Shown: positions 53,738 through 62,284 of the stretch, one piece after another
How positions within the stretch are numbered: position 1 is the first letter of the stretch
Layout of the letters: each line of letters begins with the position of its first letter
Assembly (NCBI RefSeq): GCF_002939385.1
Contig: NZ_MULI01000003.1
Coordinates: 176,798-240,797 of the forward strand
Direction: 5' to 3'
From: Streptomyces sp. MH60
Lineage (GTDB): Bacteria > Actinomycetota > Actinomycetes > Streptomycetales > Streptomycetaceae
DNA: 64,000 nt
Notes under the pieces: generated by a model
What the model saw: the letters and a program-made list of their open reading frames with translations, nothing else
Database searches by the model: none
What the model was told of the DNA's origin: nothing
Program-made: the position numbers and the translations under genes

Positions 53738-56461
53738 GTGAAACGCAACGCCCTCAGGGTGGCGGACCGGGGCTGGGGCACACATCGCACCGTCGCGGCC
53801 GCCGTTCGCGCGGCCGATGTGGGCGCGGTCATCCACGTCCAGCCCGGGGACTACCGCGAATCGGTGGTGCTGGACCGCGACATCACCCTGACCGCGGAGA
53901 AGGGCCCGGGGACGGTGCGCGTCGTCGCCACCCACGGACCCGCGATCACGGTGCGGGGCGGTACCTGCGAACTGCGTGACCTGACGGTCGAGGGCACCGC
54001 CGACCGCGAGCCCGCCGTGCTGGTCCGCGGCGGCCGGGCCGTCCTCGACCACTGCGCCGTCTCCGGCGGGCGCGTCGAGATCGGCCGCGGAACCGCCGAA
54101 CTGCGCACCTGCGCCGTCGAGAACGCCCAGGGCTCCGGTGTCCTCGTCACCGGCACGGCCCACGCCGTCCTGGAGGAGTGCGTGATCCGCTCGACGGCGG
54201 GGCACGGCCTGACACTCAGTGATGCCGCCCGCGCGGAGGTACGTCGCACCACGGTCGAACGCGCCACCGGCTGCGGCATCGTGCTGACCGGCGAGTCGCA
54301 GGGCACCTTCGACGCCTGCACCGTCCGCCACGTCGGCGACGCCGGTCTGCTGGCTCAGACCGGGTCGCGCCCGCTCCTGCGGGACTGCCGGCTGCACGAT
54401 GTCGGGGCCCAGGGCGTACGCGCCGCCGACGGCGCCACCACCGCGGCCGTCACCCCCGTGGCCGAAGAGGGGGAGCACGCCGCAGCGGCCGAGCGCGGGG
54501 CGCCCCGCACCAGGCTGGAGACGTGCGAGATCTTCCGTACCGGCAGCGAGGGCGTCCTGGCGGGCGACGCGGCCCGGCTCCAGATGGACGACTGCCAGAT
54601 ACGGGAGACCGGCGGCGCCGGCGTCATCGCCGCGGGCACCGGACGCGTCGAGCTGGACCGCGTCCGCGTCGTCGACGTGCCCGGCACCGGTCTGGCCGTC
54701 GTGGAGGACGCGGAACTGCGGGTGCGCGGCGGCACGGTGGCCCGGACCGGGGCCAACGGCCTGCACGCCACGGACCGGTGCACCGTACGGCTCAGCGAGT
54801 GCGAGATCTCCACCACGGCCTACACGGCACTGCACATCGCCGGCAACGTCCGTGCCGAACTGCGCTCCTGCACCGTCCGGGACAGCGCCCAGCACGCCAT
54901 GCGCGTCGAGGGGGCGGCCGACTTCACCGCCGAGGACACCCGCATCGAACGAGCCAGGATGACGGGGGTGGACGTCAAGGACGCCGACGCCGTACTGCGC
55001 CGGCTCGTCGTCGCCGACACGGAGACCGGTATCCGGCTGGACAGCGGGCACCGGCCGCTGCTGGCCGACTGCGAGGTGCTGCGGCCCGCCAGGACCGGCG
55101 TCGAGATCGCGGCGGGCACCAGCGCCCTGCTGGTGGGCGGCCGGATCGAGGGATCGGGGTCGGCCGGCGTCTTCCTCGACGAACGCAGTGAGGCCTGGAT
55201 CGAGGACCTCACCGTCTCGGACGCCCAGGGCAGTGGCCTGGTGATCTGGGCCGGAGCCCGGCCCCGCGTCCGCTCGGTCACGATCGCGGGCACCGCCAAG
55301 AACGGTGTGTACGCGGGCGATGGATCCGGGGGCCTGCTGGAGGACTGCACGATCTCCGCCACCGGCTATCCGGCGGTGTACGTGGGATCCAAAGCGTCCC
55401 CTCTCCTGCGCCGCTGCCTGGTGCGGGACACGGACGAGGACCTGTCCCAGGCCGACGACGCCGCGGCCCGGTTCGAGCAGTGCCGCACCAGCGGTGTCAC
55501 GGCCTCCACCCTGCCCACGGCGGACGAGGACGACGGCGCCGGACCGGCCCGCGCGGCGGGCACCGCGGGCAGGACCGCGGGCATACCCGCGTCCGGCACC
55601 GGCACCGGCACCGGCACGGCGGTCGCCGTCCGGGAAGGGACGGGCGAGGACCGGCTGCCGGAGCTGCTGGCCGAACTGGGCGACCTGGTGGGCCTGGAGA
55701 GCGTCAAGCGCGAGGTGGAGTCCATGGCGAAGCTGATGCAGCTGGTCAAGCGGCGTCAGGAGGCGGGCCTGCAACCGCCGCCGCTGAGCCGCCACCTGGT
55801 CTTCGCGGGCAACCCGGGCACGGGGAAGACGACGGTCGCGCGACTGTACGGACGGCTGCTGGCCGCTCTCGGACTGCTGGCCGACGGGCACCTGGTGGAG
55901 GCCGACCGCGGCGCCCTGGTGGGGGAGTACGTCGGTCACACCGCGCCCCGGACCACCGCCGTCTTCAAGCGGGCGCTGGGCGGCGTGTTGTTCATCGACG
56001 AGGCCTACTCCCTGGTGCCGGCCGGGCAGAGCACGGACTTCGGGCAGGAGGCGATCTCCACCCTGGTGAAGCTGATGGAGGACCACCGCGACGACGTGGT
56101 GGTGATCGCGGCCGGATACCCGGAGGACATGGAGCGCCTCATCGACTCCAACCCCGGCCTGGCCTCGCGCTTCACCCGGACCCTGCGCTTCGACGACTAC
56201 GCGTCGCAGGACCTCGTGCGGATCGTGGAGCACCAGGCGGCCCGGCACGAGTACCGGATCGGCGACGACACGGCCGCGGCGCTGCTGGACCACTTCGGCT
56301 CGATCGCCCGGACCGAGCGCTTCGGCAACGGACGCACCGCCCGCCAGGTCTTCCAGCAGATGACCGAACGGCACGCCATGCGGGTGGCCGACCTGTCCGA
56401 CCCGGACGCCGACGACCTCACGGTGCTGCTGCCGGTCGACGTCCCCGCGGCGGTGTCCTGA
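53738..56461 (+). CDS. Beta-helix fused to EccA/CbbX-type AAA+ ATPase
   Basis: 907 residues with no signal peptide. Residues 1-~575 are a right-handed parallel beta-helix of about twenty coils (repeats such as LETCEIFRTGSEGVLAGDAA; DGRP-like turns; HRPLLADCEVLRPARTGVEI). A linker (~585-635) carries the GTGTGTGT run coded by hexamer repeats. The AAA+ domain (~645-907) has Walker A AGNPGTGKTTVARLYG (~690), Walker B GVLFIDEAYSL (~748), sensor region VIAAGYPEDM and arginine finger ASRFTRTLRF. Canonical EccA has TPR repeats before the same CbbX-type ATPase. Here the beta-helix takes that place, probably binding a T7SS substrate or partner. Confidence 0.92.
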   Translation: MKRNALRVADRGWGTHRTVAAAVRAADVGAVIHVQPGDYRESVVLDRDITLTAEKGPGTVRVVATHGPAITVRGGTCELRDLTVEGTADREPAVLVRGGRAVLDHCAVSGGRVEIGRGTAELRTCAVENAQGSGVLVTGTAHAVLEECVIRSTAGHGLTLSDAARAEVRRTTVERATGCGIVLTGESQGTFDACTVRHVGDAGLLAQTGSRPLLRDCRLHDVGAQGVRAADGATTAAVTPVAEEGEHAAAAERGAPRTRLETCEIFRTGSEGVLAGDAARLQMDDCQIRETGGAGVIAAGTGRVELDRVRVVDVPGTGLAVVEDAELRVRGGTVARTGANGLHATDRCTVRLSECEISTTAYTALHIAGNVRAELRSCTVRDSAQHAMRVEGAADFTAEDTRIERARMTGVDVKDADAVLRRLVVADTETGIRLDSGHRPLLADCEVLRPARTGVEIAAGTSALLVGGRIEGSGSAGVFLDERSEAWIEDLTVSDAQGSGLVIWAGARPRVRSVTIAGTAKNGVYAGDGSGGLLEDCTISATGYPAVYVGSKASPLLRRCLVRDTDEDLSQADDAAARFEQCRTSGVTASTLPTADEDDGAGPARAAGTAGRTAGIPASGTGTGTGTAVAVREGTGEDRLPELLAELGDLVGLESVKREVESMAKLMQLVKRRQEAGLQPPPLSRHLVFAGNPGTGKTTVARLYGRLLAALGLLADGHLVEADRGALVGEYVGHTAPRTTAVFKRALGGVLFIDEAYSLVPAGQSTDFGQEAISTLVKLMEDHRDDVVVIAAGYPEDMERLIDSNPGLASRFTRTLRFDDYASQDLVRIVEHQAARHEYRIGDDTAAALLDHFGSIARTERFGNGRTARQVFQQMTERHAMRVADLSDPDADDLTVLLPVDVPAAVS

Positions 56462-56520
56462 TGGCGGGCCCCGGCGTGTCCGCCCGACACATCGGCGCCG
56501 GGCGGCACACGGTGTGCTGT

Positions 56521-57144
56521 TCAGCTCGTCACGGGGCCCGGAGGCTCCGGGAAGTGCGAGGCGCGGTCGAGACGGGAGTAGGACTGGCCCGAGCTGTTGA
56601 TGAGCGCGACGTAGTTGCCCAGCAGCGCGAGGGCGTTGGCCTGCAGGGCCAGTGCCTTCTGCATGGCCGGGTTGATGTGGGCGGCGAACTCCTCACCGAT
56701 CTCGGCGACGATGCGCGCATCGTTGTCGTTGGTCTCCTGCACCGTCGGGCTCCAGCCGGTGCCCCCGGGCGTCGTGGGGCCGTACGAACCCGAGGAGATG
56801 GCCGGCTTCGGCTTGGCCAGCGCCCAGAACTGCGAGTGCACGGCGGTGTCGACCCTGGCCCGCAGGGTCTCGTAATGGTTGACCGCGTTGCGCCCCTGGG
56901 CCAGCAGGGTGGTCTCGGTCGCCCGGACGGTGGTCGCGTCGAACATGATCGGGCCGCTGTCGGCCACTTCCGTCGCCGATTCGCCGCCCGACCCGCCGCT
57001 CGGATCCTGGTTGAAGCTGGGCGGGGTCTCCCAGCCCACCGACATGCCGGGGACGAGGTGACCGAACTCCTTCCCCTTGTCCGGATCTTCGACGGCTCCG
57101 CCGCCCTCGCCGCCCGGGGCGGGCTGATTCTGGGGATTGGGCAT
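56521..57144 (-). CDS. Antisense T7SS-associated helical protein
   Basis: 207 residues from ATG 57144. The N-terminal ~60 residues are low-complexity, Pro/Gly/acidic. Then a helical region: SGPIMFDATTVRATETTLLA, QGRNAVNHYETLRARVDTAV then HSQFWALAKPKP, and a second helix pair DARIVAEIGEEFAAHINPAM then QKALALQANALALLGNY. The pattern of long helices with a W near a turn resembles secretion-associated WXG-like proteins, but the family is not certain. It is on the opposite strand inside the otherwise co-directional T7SS locus. Confidence 0.78.
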   Translation of the reverse strand: MPNPQNQPAPGGEGGGAVEDPDKGKEFGHLVPGMSVGWETPPSFNQDPSGGSGGESATEVADSGPIMFDATTVRATETTLLAQGRNAVNHYETLRARVDTAVHSQFWALAKPKPAISSGSYGPTTPGGTGWSPTVQETNDNDARIVAEIGEEFAAHINPAMQKALALQANALALLGNYVALINSSGQSYSRLDRASHFPEPPGPVTS

Positions 57145-57324
57145 TCTCTGCTCCCGTGTGAGCGTCCGCCGGCGACAGACAGCCGGCGTTCCGGTCGGAC
57201 GATGCCGACCCTCGCAATGTTGTCACACCGAACTCCGGCGGTGAAAGCGTCGGGCCCCATGTCCGGGAGGCCGCCCGGCTTCCGTGTGCCGCGCACTGCG
57301 GTCAAGGATCAAGGAGTGTCACTC

Positions 57325-57687
57325 ATGTCAACACCGGCCGGAAACAACGGGGGTTCGGGCGGCGAGGGTTCGGGCGGCCACGGCGGCGGCATGTCTCCGC
57401 AGGAGTTCCGGGTCGCGCTCGGTGAACTCAGGCGGGCGATCGGCGCGGTGCGCGGCGAGAGCGAGCACATCGCGGGACTGATCGGCCAGGTGGAGGCCCG
57501 CTTCGAGGCGGCGCAGACCCACTGGCAGAGCCCGGCGGCCTCGACCGCCGAGGTGATGACCAGTTGGTTCGCCAGGGCCTCGCACGATCTGGAGGAACTG
57601 CTGCGCGAGATGGCGCACCGCATGCAGACCGCCTACGACAACTACGCCTCCGCCGAGCGGGCCAACACCACTAACTCCGGAGGCTGA
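57325..57687 (+). CDS. WXG100-family protein, second T7SS pair, member 1
   Basis: 120 residues from ATG 57325 with AAGGAG upstream. A Gly/His-rich start (GSGGEGSGGHGGG) precedes helix QEFRVALGELRRAIGAVRGE, turn AQTHWQSPAAS (W-x-S) and helix TAEVMTSWFARASHDLEELL then REMAHRMQTAYDNYA. Two bases separate its stop from the next gene, the probable dimer partner. Confidence 0.88.
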   Translation: MSTPAGNNGGSGGEGSGGHGGGMSPQEFRVALGELRRAIGAVRGESEHIAGLIGQVEARFEAAQTHWQSPAASTAEVMTSWFARASHDLEELLREMAHRMQTAYDNYASAERANTTNSGG

Positions 57688-57689
57688 CA

Positions 57690-58118
57690 ATGCCCGAGAA
57701 CGTGAACTACGACGCCGTCACGATAAAGATCGATCCGCCGGCACTCGGCACGGAGGGCACCACACTCGTGTCGCTCGCCGGCGAGATCGGTGAGTCGATC
57801 ATGCGTGTCAACAACATCGCCGCCGGGCTGAGACTCGGCTGGGTCGCCCCGAGCGCCACGGAGGCCCAGGAGTTCGGCGACCGATGGACGCGCGTGATGA
57901 CGGAGATGTTCGGCCAGGAGGGCGGCCAACTCGGCGTCCTTCCCGCCATCGCCGGAGGAATACTCGGCGCGGCCGTGGGCTTCAGCCATCTGGAGAACGA
58001 ACTGTGGTGGGCCTTCACCAACTTCTCCAACGAGATGGCCGTCCCCAGCGGCGACGGCGGCGGGCCCTCGGACCACCTCGGACCCGAATTCCCCTTCACT
58101 CAGGACTTCCCGAACTAA
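57690..58118 (+). CDS. WXG-like protein, second T7SS pair, member 2
   Basis: 142 residues, AGGCTG upstream. Helices around GWVAPSATEAQEFGDRW (W-x-A turn), followed by a glycine-rich hydrophobic stretch (GVLPAIAGGILGAAVGFSHL) unusual for a WXG protein, and an acidic/proline tail. It pairs with the preceding Esx-like gene and its stop codon directly abuts the eccC start (TAA-ATG). The hydrophobic stretch might insert in membranes or pack in the dimer. Confidence 0.8.
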   Translation: MPENVNYDAVTIKIDPPALGTEGTTLVSLAGEIGESIMRVNNIAAGLRLGWVAPSATEAQEFGDRWTRVMTEMFGQEGGQLGVLPAIAGGILGAAVGFSHLENELWWAFTNFSNEMAVPSGDGGGPSDHLGPEFPFTQDFPN

Positions 58119-61100
58119 ATGACCAGGACAAGCTTCCACCGCCCGGCCAGGACGTTCCCGCCCTCGGTCCCGGAGCAGCAGGTCTCGCTGGCCGCGCCCC
58201 CGCAGAAGGCCGCGCAGAACCAGGCGCAGACGTGGCTCTACATGCTGCTTCCGCTGCTCAGCAGCATCAGTATGGCCGCCTACATGGTCACCTTCGGGCG
58301 ACCCTGGATGATCATGCTGGGCATCGGCTTCGTGGTCGTCTCGATCGGTGTGACGGTCGTCGTCAGGACCCAGACCAAGAACGCCGGCCGACGCACCCAG
58401 TACCGGCAGCGCGACCGGTACGTCGAGTACCTGGGGGACATCCGGAACCAGGCCCGCGAGTCGGCGGCGGCGCAGCGCGCGGTCAGCGCCTTCGTCCACC
58501 CGAGCCCCCAGCGCCTGTGGGCGATCGCCGCCACCGGCCCGCGCCGCGTGTGGGAACGCAGGCCCGCCGACGCCGACTTCATGAAGCTCCGGCTCGGCAT
58601 CGGCCGAGGCGCCCCCGCGATGCGCATCGCACTGAGCCGGCACAGCGACCCCACGACGGAACACGACCAGGACGCCCGCCGTCGGGCCGAGAAGCTGTCC
58701 CGCGACTTCGAGACCGTCGGACTCCAGCCCGCCTGGGTCGACCTCGCGGGCACCGGTGTCCTGACCCTGCTCGGCCCCGAGGAGCGCACCGCCGAGCTGA
58801 CCGGATCGCTGTTGCTGCAACTCGCCGTGCTGCACGCCCCCGACGACGTGCAGATCGCGGCCCTCGTCCAGGACGAGGACCGCTCCTGGGCCTGGGCGAA
58901 GTGGCTGCCGCACGCCCGCCGGCCCGGCCGGGGCGACTCGGTGCCCATGATCGCGCTGAGCATGGACGGTCTCGCCGACATCCTCCAGTCCCACGTCGAC
59001 CGGGTCCGTGAAGAGCGCGCCGAGCGCGCCGGCTCGCTCGGGATACGCCGCGAGGCCAGGACGGTACGGCATCTCGTGGTCGTCCTCGACGGCTTCCGGC
59101 CCGACGCGGACTGGGCCGGGCTGCCCCTGGTGTCCGACCTGCTGGCGGAGGCCGGCCCGGACAGCGGCCTGCACGTGGTGTGCGTGGTCGCCAAGGAGAG
59201 CGAGGAGCCCAGCCGGGTCGATGCCCGCGCCCGGGTGGACGCCGAGGGTGCGCTCACCCTGGAGACGCGTCACGCCGCGCTGGTCCAGACCGCCCAGGAC
59301 GCGGTCGCCGACGTGTGCCCGCCTCCGCTCGGCGAGCAGACGGCCCGCGCACTGGCCCCGCTGAGGCTGTCCGGCGAACAGGAACAGGTCCTCGCGCGTA
59401 CCGTCGCCCTGCCCGAGATGCTGGGCGTGTCGGATCTCGGCGCGTTCGACCCCACCGCGCTGTGGCGCGAGCCCGACGACGAGGCGCTGCTGCGGCTGCC
59501 GATCGGCTTCACCGGCGACGGCTCCCCGCTGGTGCTGGACCTCAAGGAGTCCGCGCAGGGCGGCATCGGCCCGCACGGCCTGGTCGTCGGCGCCACCGGC
59601 TCCGGCAAGAGCGAACTGCTGCGCACCCTGGTGACGGGCCTGACCATGACCCACGCGCCCGAACACCTGAGCTTCGTCCTGGTCGACTTCAAGGGCGGCG
59701 CCACCTTCGCCGGCGTGACCGAGCTCCCGCACGTGGCAGGTCTGATCACCAACCTCGCCGACGACCTGGCCATGGTCGACCGGGTCCGCACCGCTCTCCA
59801 GGGCGAGCAGCAGCGCCGTCAGCGGATGCTGCGGGCGGCCGGCAACGTGGACTCGGTGCGCGAGTACCAGATCCTCCGGGCGAACGGCGGCACCGACGAG
59901 GACGGCAGGCCGCTGGAGCCGATGCCGTACCTGATGATCGTCGTCGACGAGTTCGGTGAACTCCTCACCCAGCGTCCCGACTTCATCGAACTGTTCGTGC
60001 AGATCGGACGAGTCGGCCGAAGCCTCGGCATGCACCTGCTGCTGGCCACCCAGCGGCTGGACGAGGGAAGGCTGCGCGGGCTGGAGTCACATCTGTCGTA
60101 CCGCGTGTGCCTGCGCACCTTCAGCGCCCAGGAGAGCCGGGCCGTGATCGGGACCACCGACGCCTACCGGCTGCCCTCGATCCCGGGCTCCGCCTACCTC
60201 AAGGTCGACGAGTCCGTCTACGAACGCTTCCGGGTCGCCCACATATCAGGGGTCTACGAGGAGGCCGACGAACACGTGCCGCAGACCGGACCGCCCGCGG
60301 TACCCGTCCCCTTCGGCCTGCGCACTGCCGAGGACGCCCAGGAGGAGGACGGCGAAGAGACCGAGCCCTCGGCTTCCCTGCCCCACACGCTGCCCGGCCG
60401 GCGCACCGAGATGCAGGTCGTCGTCGAGCAGGTGAAGGCGCACGGCAGCCCCGTGCACCAGGTGTGGCTGCCGCCCCTGCCCCCGATGATCGACATCGAA
60501 TCGGTACTCGCTCCACTGGAGACCGACGACGAGCGGGGGCACCACTCCCTGCTGTGGCCCCAGGGCGGCGGACTCACCTTCCCGGTCGGCGTCGTGGACC
60601 TCCCCGCCCGCCAGGAACAGCGCGCCCTGCTCCTCGACCTGTCCGGCCAGCAGGGACACCTCATCCTGGTCGGCGCCCCCCAGTCCGGCAAGAGCACCCT
60701 GCTGCGCTCCCTCATGCTCAGCGCCATGCTCACCCACACCCCGGACGAACTCCAGTTCACGGGCATCGACTTCGGCGGTGGCAGCCTCATCGGCCTGGAG
60801 GACGCACCGCACGTGTCGGGCATCACCACCCGGCACGACGAGGCGCGCACTCGGCGCGCGCTCGCGGTGGTCCGCAGACTGGTCGACGAACGGGAACGGC
60901 TCTTCCAGGAACTGCGCGTCGACTCCGCGGCGGACTTCCGCCGGCTCCGCGACGAGAAGGCCCTGCCCCCCGGCGTCAACGCCGCCGACGTCGTCCTCGT
61001 CGTGGACAACTGGAGCGCGCTGCGCGCCACCGTGGAGGAGGCCGAGGCGATCGTCCCCGACATCGCCGTACGCGGCCTCAACGTGGGCGTGCACCTGGTC

Positions 61101-62180
61101 CTCACCGCCAACCGCTGGGCGGAACTGAGGGCCAACCTGCGCGACACCATCACCGGACGCCTCGAGCTGCGGCTGGCCGAGCCCGCGGAGTCGGAGATCT
61201 CCCGGCCGCTGGCCAAGCAGTTGCGCGCCTTCGTCCCGGGGCGCGGCCTCGCGGCACCGGGCAGCTTCTTCCAGGCGGCGCTGCCCCGCCTGGACGGCGC
61301 CGCGTCCGTCGACAACCTGACCAAGGCACAGGAGACCGCGGTCGCGGACCTCGCCACAGTCTGGAAGGGCGCCGTGGCCCCACCGCTGCGCGTGCTGGCC
61401 GACGTGGTGACGCCGAAGGAACTGGCGCAGGCCGTGGAAGCCCTCCCCGGAGGCGCCGAGGCGCTGCCCGCGGGCGCCGTGCCGATCGGCATCGGGGAAC
61501 TCGACCTGGCCCCGGCGGTCATCGACCTGGAGACGGCCGGGCCGCACTTCCTGGTCTACGGCGACTCGGGATCGGGCAAGACGTCGTTCCTCCGGTCCTG
61601 GATGCGGCAGACGGCCGCCCGCCGGTCGCCCTGGGACGTGCGGTTCATCGTCGTCGACTACCGGCGCGGACTGCTGGGCGCCGTACCCGACGACTACCTG
61701 GGCGCGGTCGCCGGTGACCCGGACACCGCCACCGCGTACCTCGGGCAGGTCGTGGAGAAGCTGAAGGAGCGCATGCCGCCCCCCGGCATCACCCCGCGCG
61801 CGCTCAAGGAACGCGACTGGTGGGCCGGGCCCGAGCTGTACCTGGTCGTGGACGACTACGACCTCGTCGCCCCCGCCGGGGCGGGCGGACGCGGGCCGCT
61901 GGCCGCGATCGGCGACTACGTGACCCAGGCCGCCGAGCTCGGCTTCCACGTGGTGCTGGCCCGCCGCAGCGGCGGGCTCTCCCGCTCCCTCTCCGACCCG
62001 GTCGGCGGACGCATCCGTGACCTGGGAGCCGACGGGCTGCTGCTGTCGGGCGACCCCCGCGAGGGATCGGTCCTGCACGACCAGCGGGCCCGGCGCCTCC
62101 CACCCGGCCGCGGCCTCCTCGTCTCCCGCCGCACCGGCGCCTCGCTGCTGCAGACCGTCTACGACCCCGCCGACGACTAG
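58119..62180 (+). CDS. eccC: T7SS motor ATPase EccC, three FtsK/SpoIIIE domains
   Basis: 1,353 residues. Two N-terminal membrane helices (~38-85) precede three FtsK-like ATPase domains in one chain (EccCa and EccCb fused). Walker A motifs: GATGSGKSELL (~491), GAPQSGKSTLL (~852) and GDSGSGKTSFL (~1148). Walker B of the first domain is LMIVVDEFGELL (~605). The first domain is the active motor in known ESX systems; the second and third bind substrate signals. Its start abuts the upstream WXG-like gene. Length and order match actinobacterial EccC. Confidence 0.95.
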   Translation: MTRTSFHRPARTFPPSVPEQQVSLAAPPQKAAQNQAQTWLYMLLPLLSSISMAAYMVTFGRPWMIMLGIGFVVVSIGVTVVVRTQTKNAGRRTQYRQRDRYVEYLGDIRNQARESAAAQRAVSAFVHPSPQRLWAIAATGPRRVWERRPADADFMKLRLGIGRGAPAMRIALSRHSDPTTEHDQDARRRAEKLSRDFETVGLQPAWVDLAGTGVLTLLGPEERTAELTGSLLLQLAVLHAPDDVQIAALVQDEDRSWAWAKWLPHARRPGRGDSVPMIALSMDGLADILQSHVDRVREERAERAGSLGIRREARTVRHLVVVLDGFRPDADWAGLPLVSDLLAEAGPDSGLHVVCVVAKESEEPSRVDARARVDAEGALTLETRHAALVQTAQDAVADVCPPPLGEQTARALAPLRLSGEQEQVLARTVALPEMLGVSDLGAFDPTALWREPDDEALLRLPIGFTGDGSPLVLDLKESAQGGIGPHGLVVGATGSGKSELLRTLVTGLTMTHAPEHLSFVLVDFKGGATFAGVTELPHVAGLITNLADDLAMVDRVRTALQGEQQRRQRMLRAAGNVDSVREYQILRANGGTDEDGRPLEPMPYLMIVVDEFGELLTQRPDFIELFVQIGRVGRSLGMHLLLATQRLDEGRLRGLESHLSYRVCLRTFSAQESRAVIGTTDAYRLPSIPGSAYLKVDESVYERFRVAHISGVYEEADEHVPQTGPPAVPVPFGLRTAEDAQEEDGEETEPSASLPHTLPGRRTEMQVVVEQVKAHGSPVHQVWLPPLPPMIDIESVLAPLETDDERGHHSLLWPQGGGLTFPVGVVDLPARQEQRALLLDLSGQQGHLILVGAPQSGKSTLLRSLMLSAMLTHTPDELQFTGIDFGGGSLIGLEDAPHVSGITTRHDEARTRRALAVVRRLVDERERLFQELRVDSAADFRRLRDEKALPPGVNAADVVLVVDNWSALRATVEEAEAIVPDIAVRGLNVGVHLVLTANRWAELRANLRDTITGRLELRLAEPAESEISRPLAKQLRAFVPGRGLAAPGSFFQAALPRLDGAASVDNLTKAQETAVADLATVWKGAVAPPLRVLADVVTPKELAQAVEALPGGAEALPAGAVPIGIGELDLAPAVIDLETAGPHFLVYGDSGSGKTSFLRSWMRQTAARRSPWDVRFIVVDYRRGLLGAVPDDYLGAVAGDPDTATAYLGQVVEKLKERMPPPGITPRALKERDWWAGPELYLVVDDYDLVAPAGAGGRGPLAAIGDYVTQAAELGFHVVLARRSGGLSRSLSDPVGGRIRDLGADGLLLSGDPREGSVLHDQRARRLPPGRGLLVSRRTGASLLQTVYDPADD

Positions 62181-62284
62181 CCGGTGCGCGGGTCCTCGGC
62201 CCCGCGCACCACCGAGACCGACACGCGAACCTCTTGACCGGACCGCGGTTCCCCCGCCCCGGCCCCCGCTTGTGAGGACACACC

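Noticed and set aside
53363..56374. 1,003-codon minus-strand ORF opposite the beta-helix-AAA+ gene
   Set aside because: Shadow frame; the plus-strand product has complete AAA+ motifs and regular beta-helix coils.
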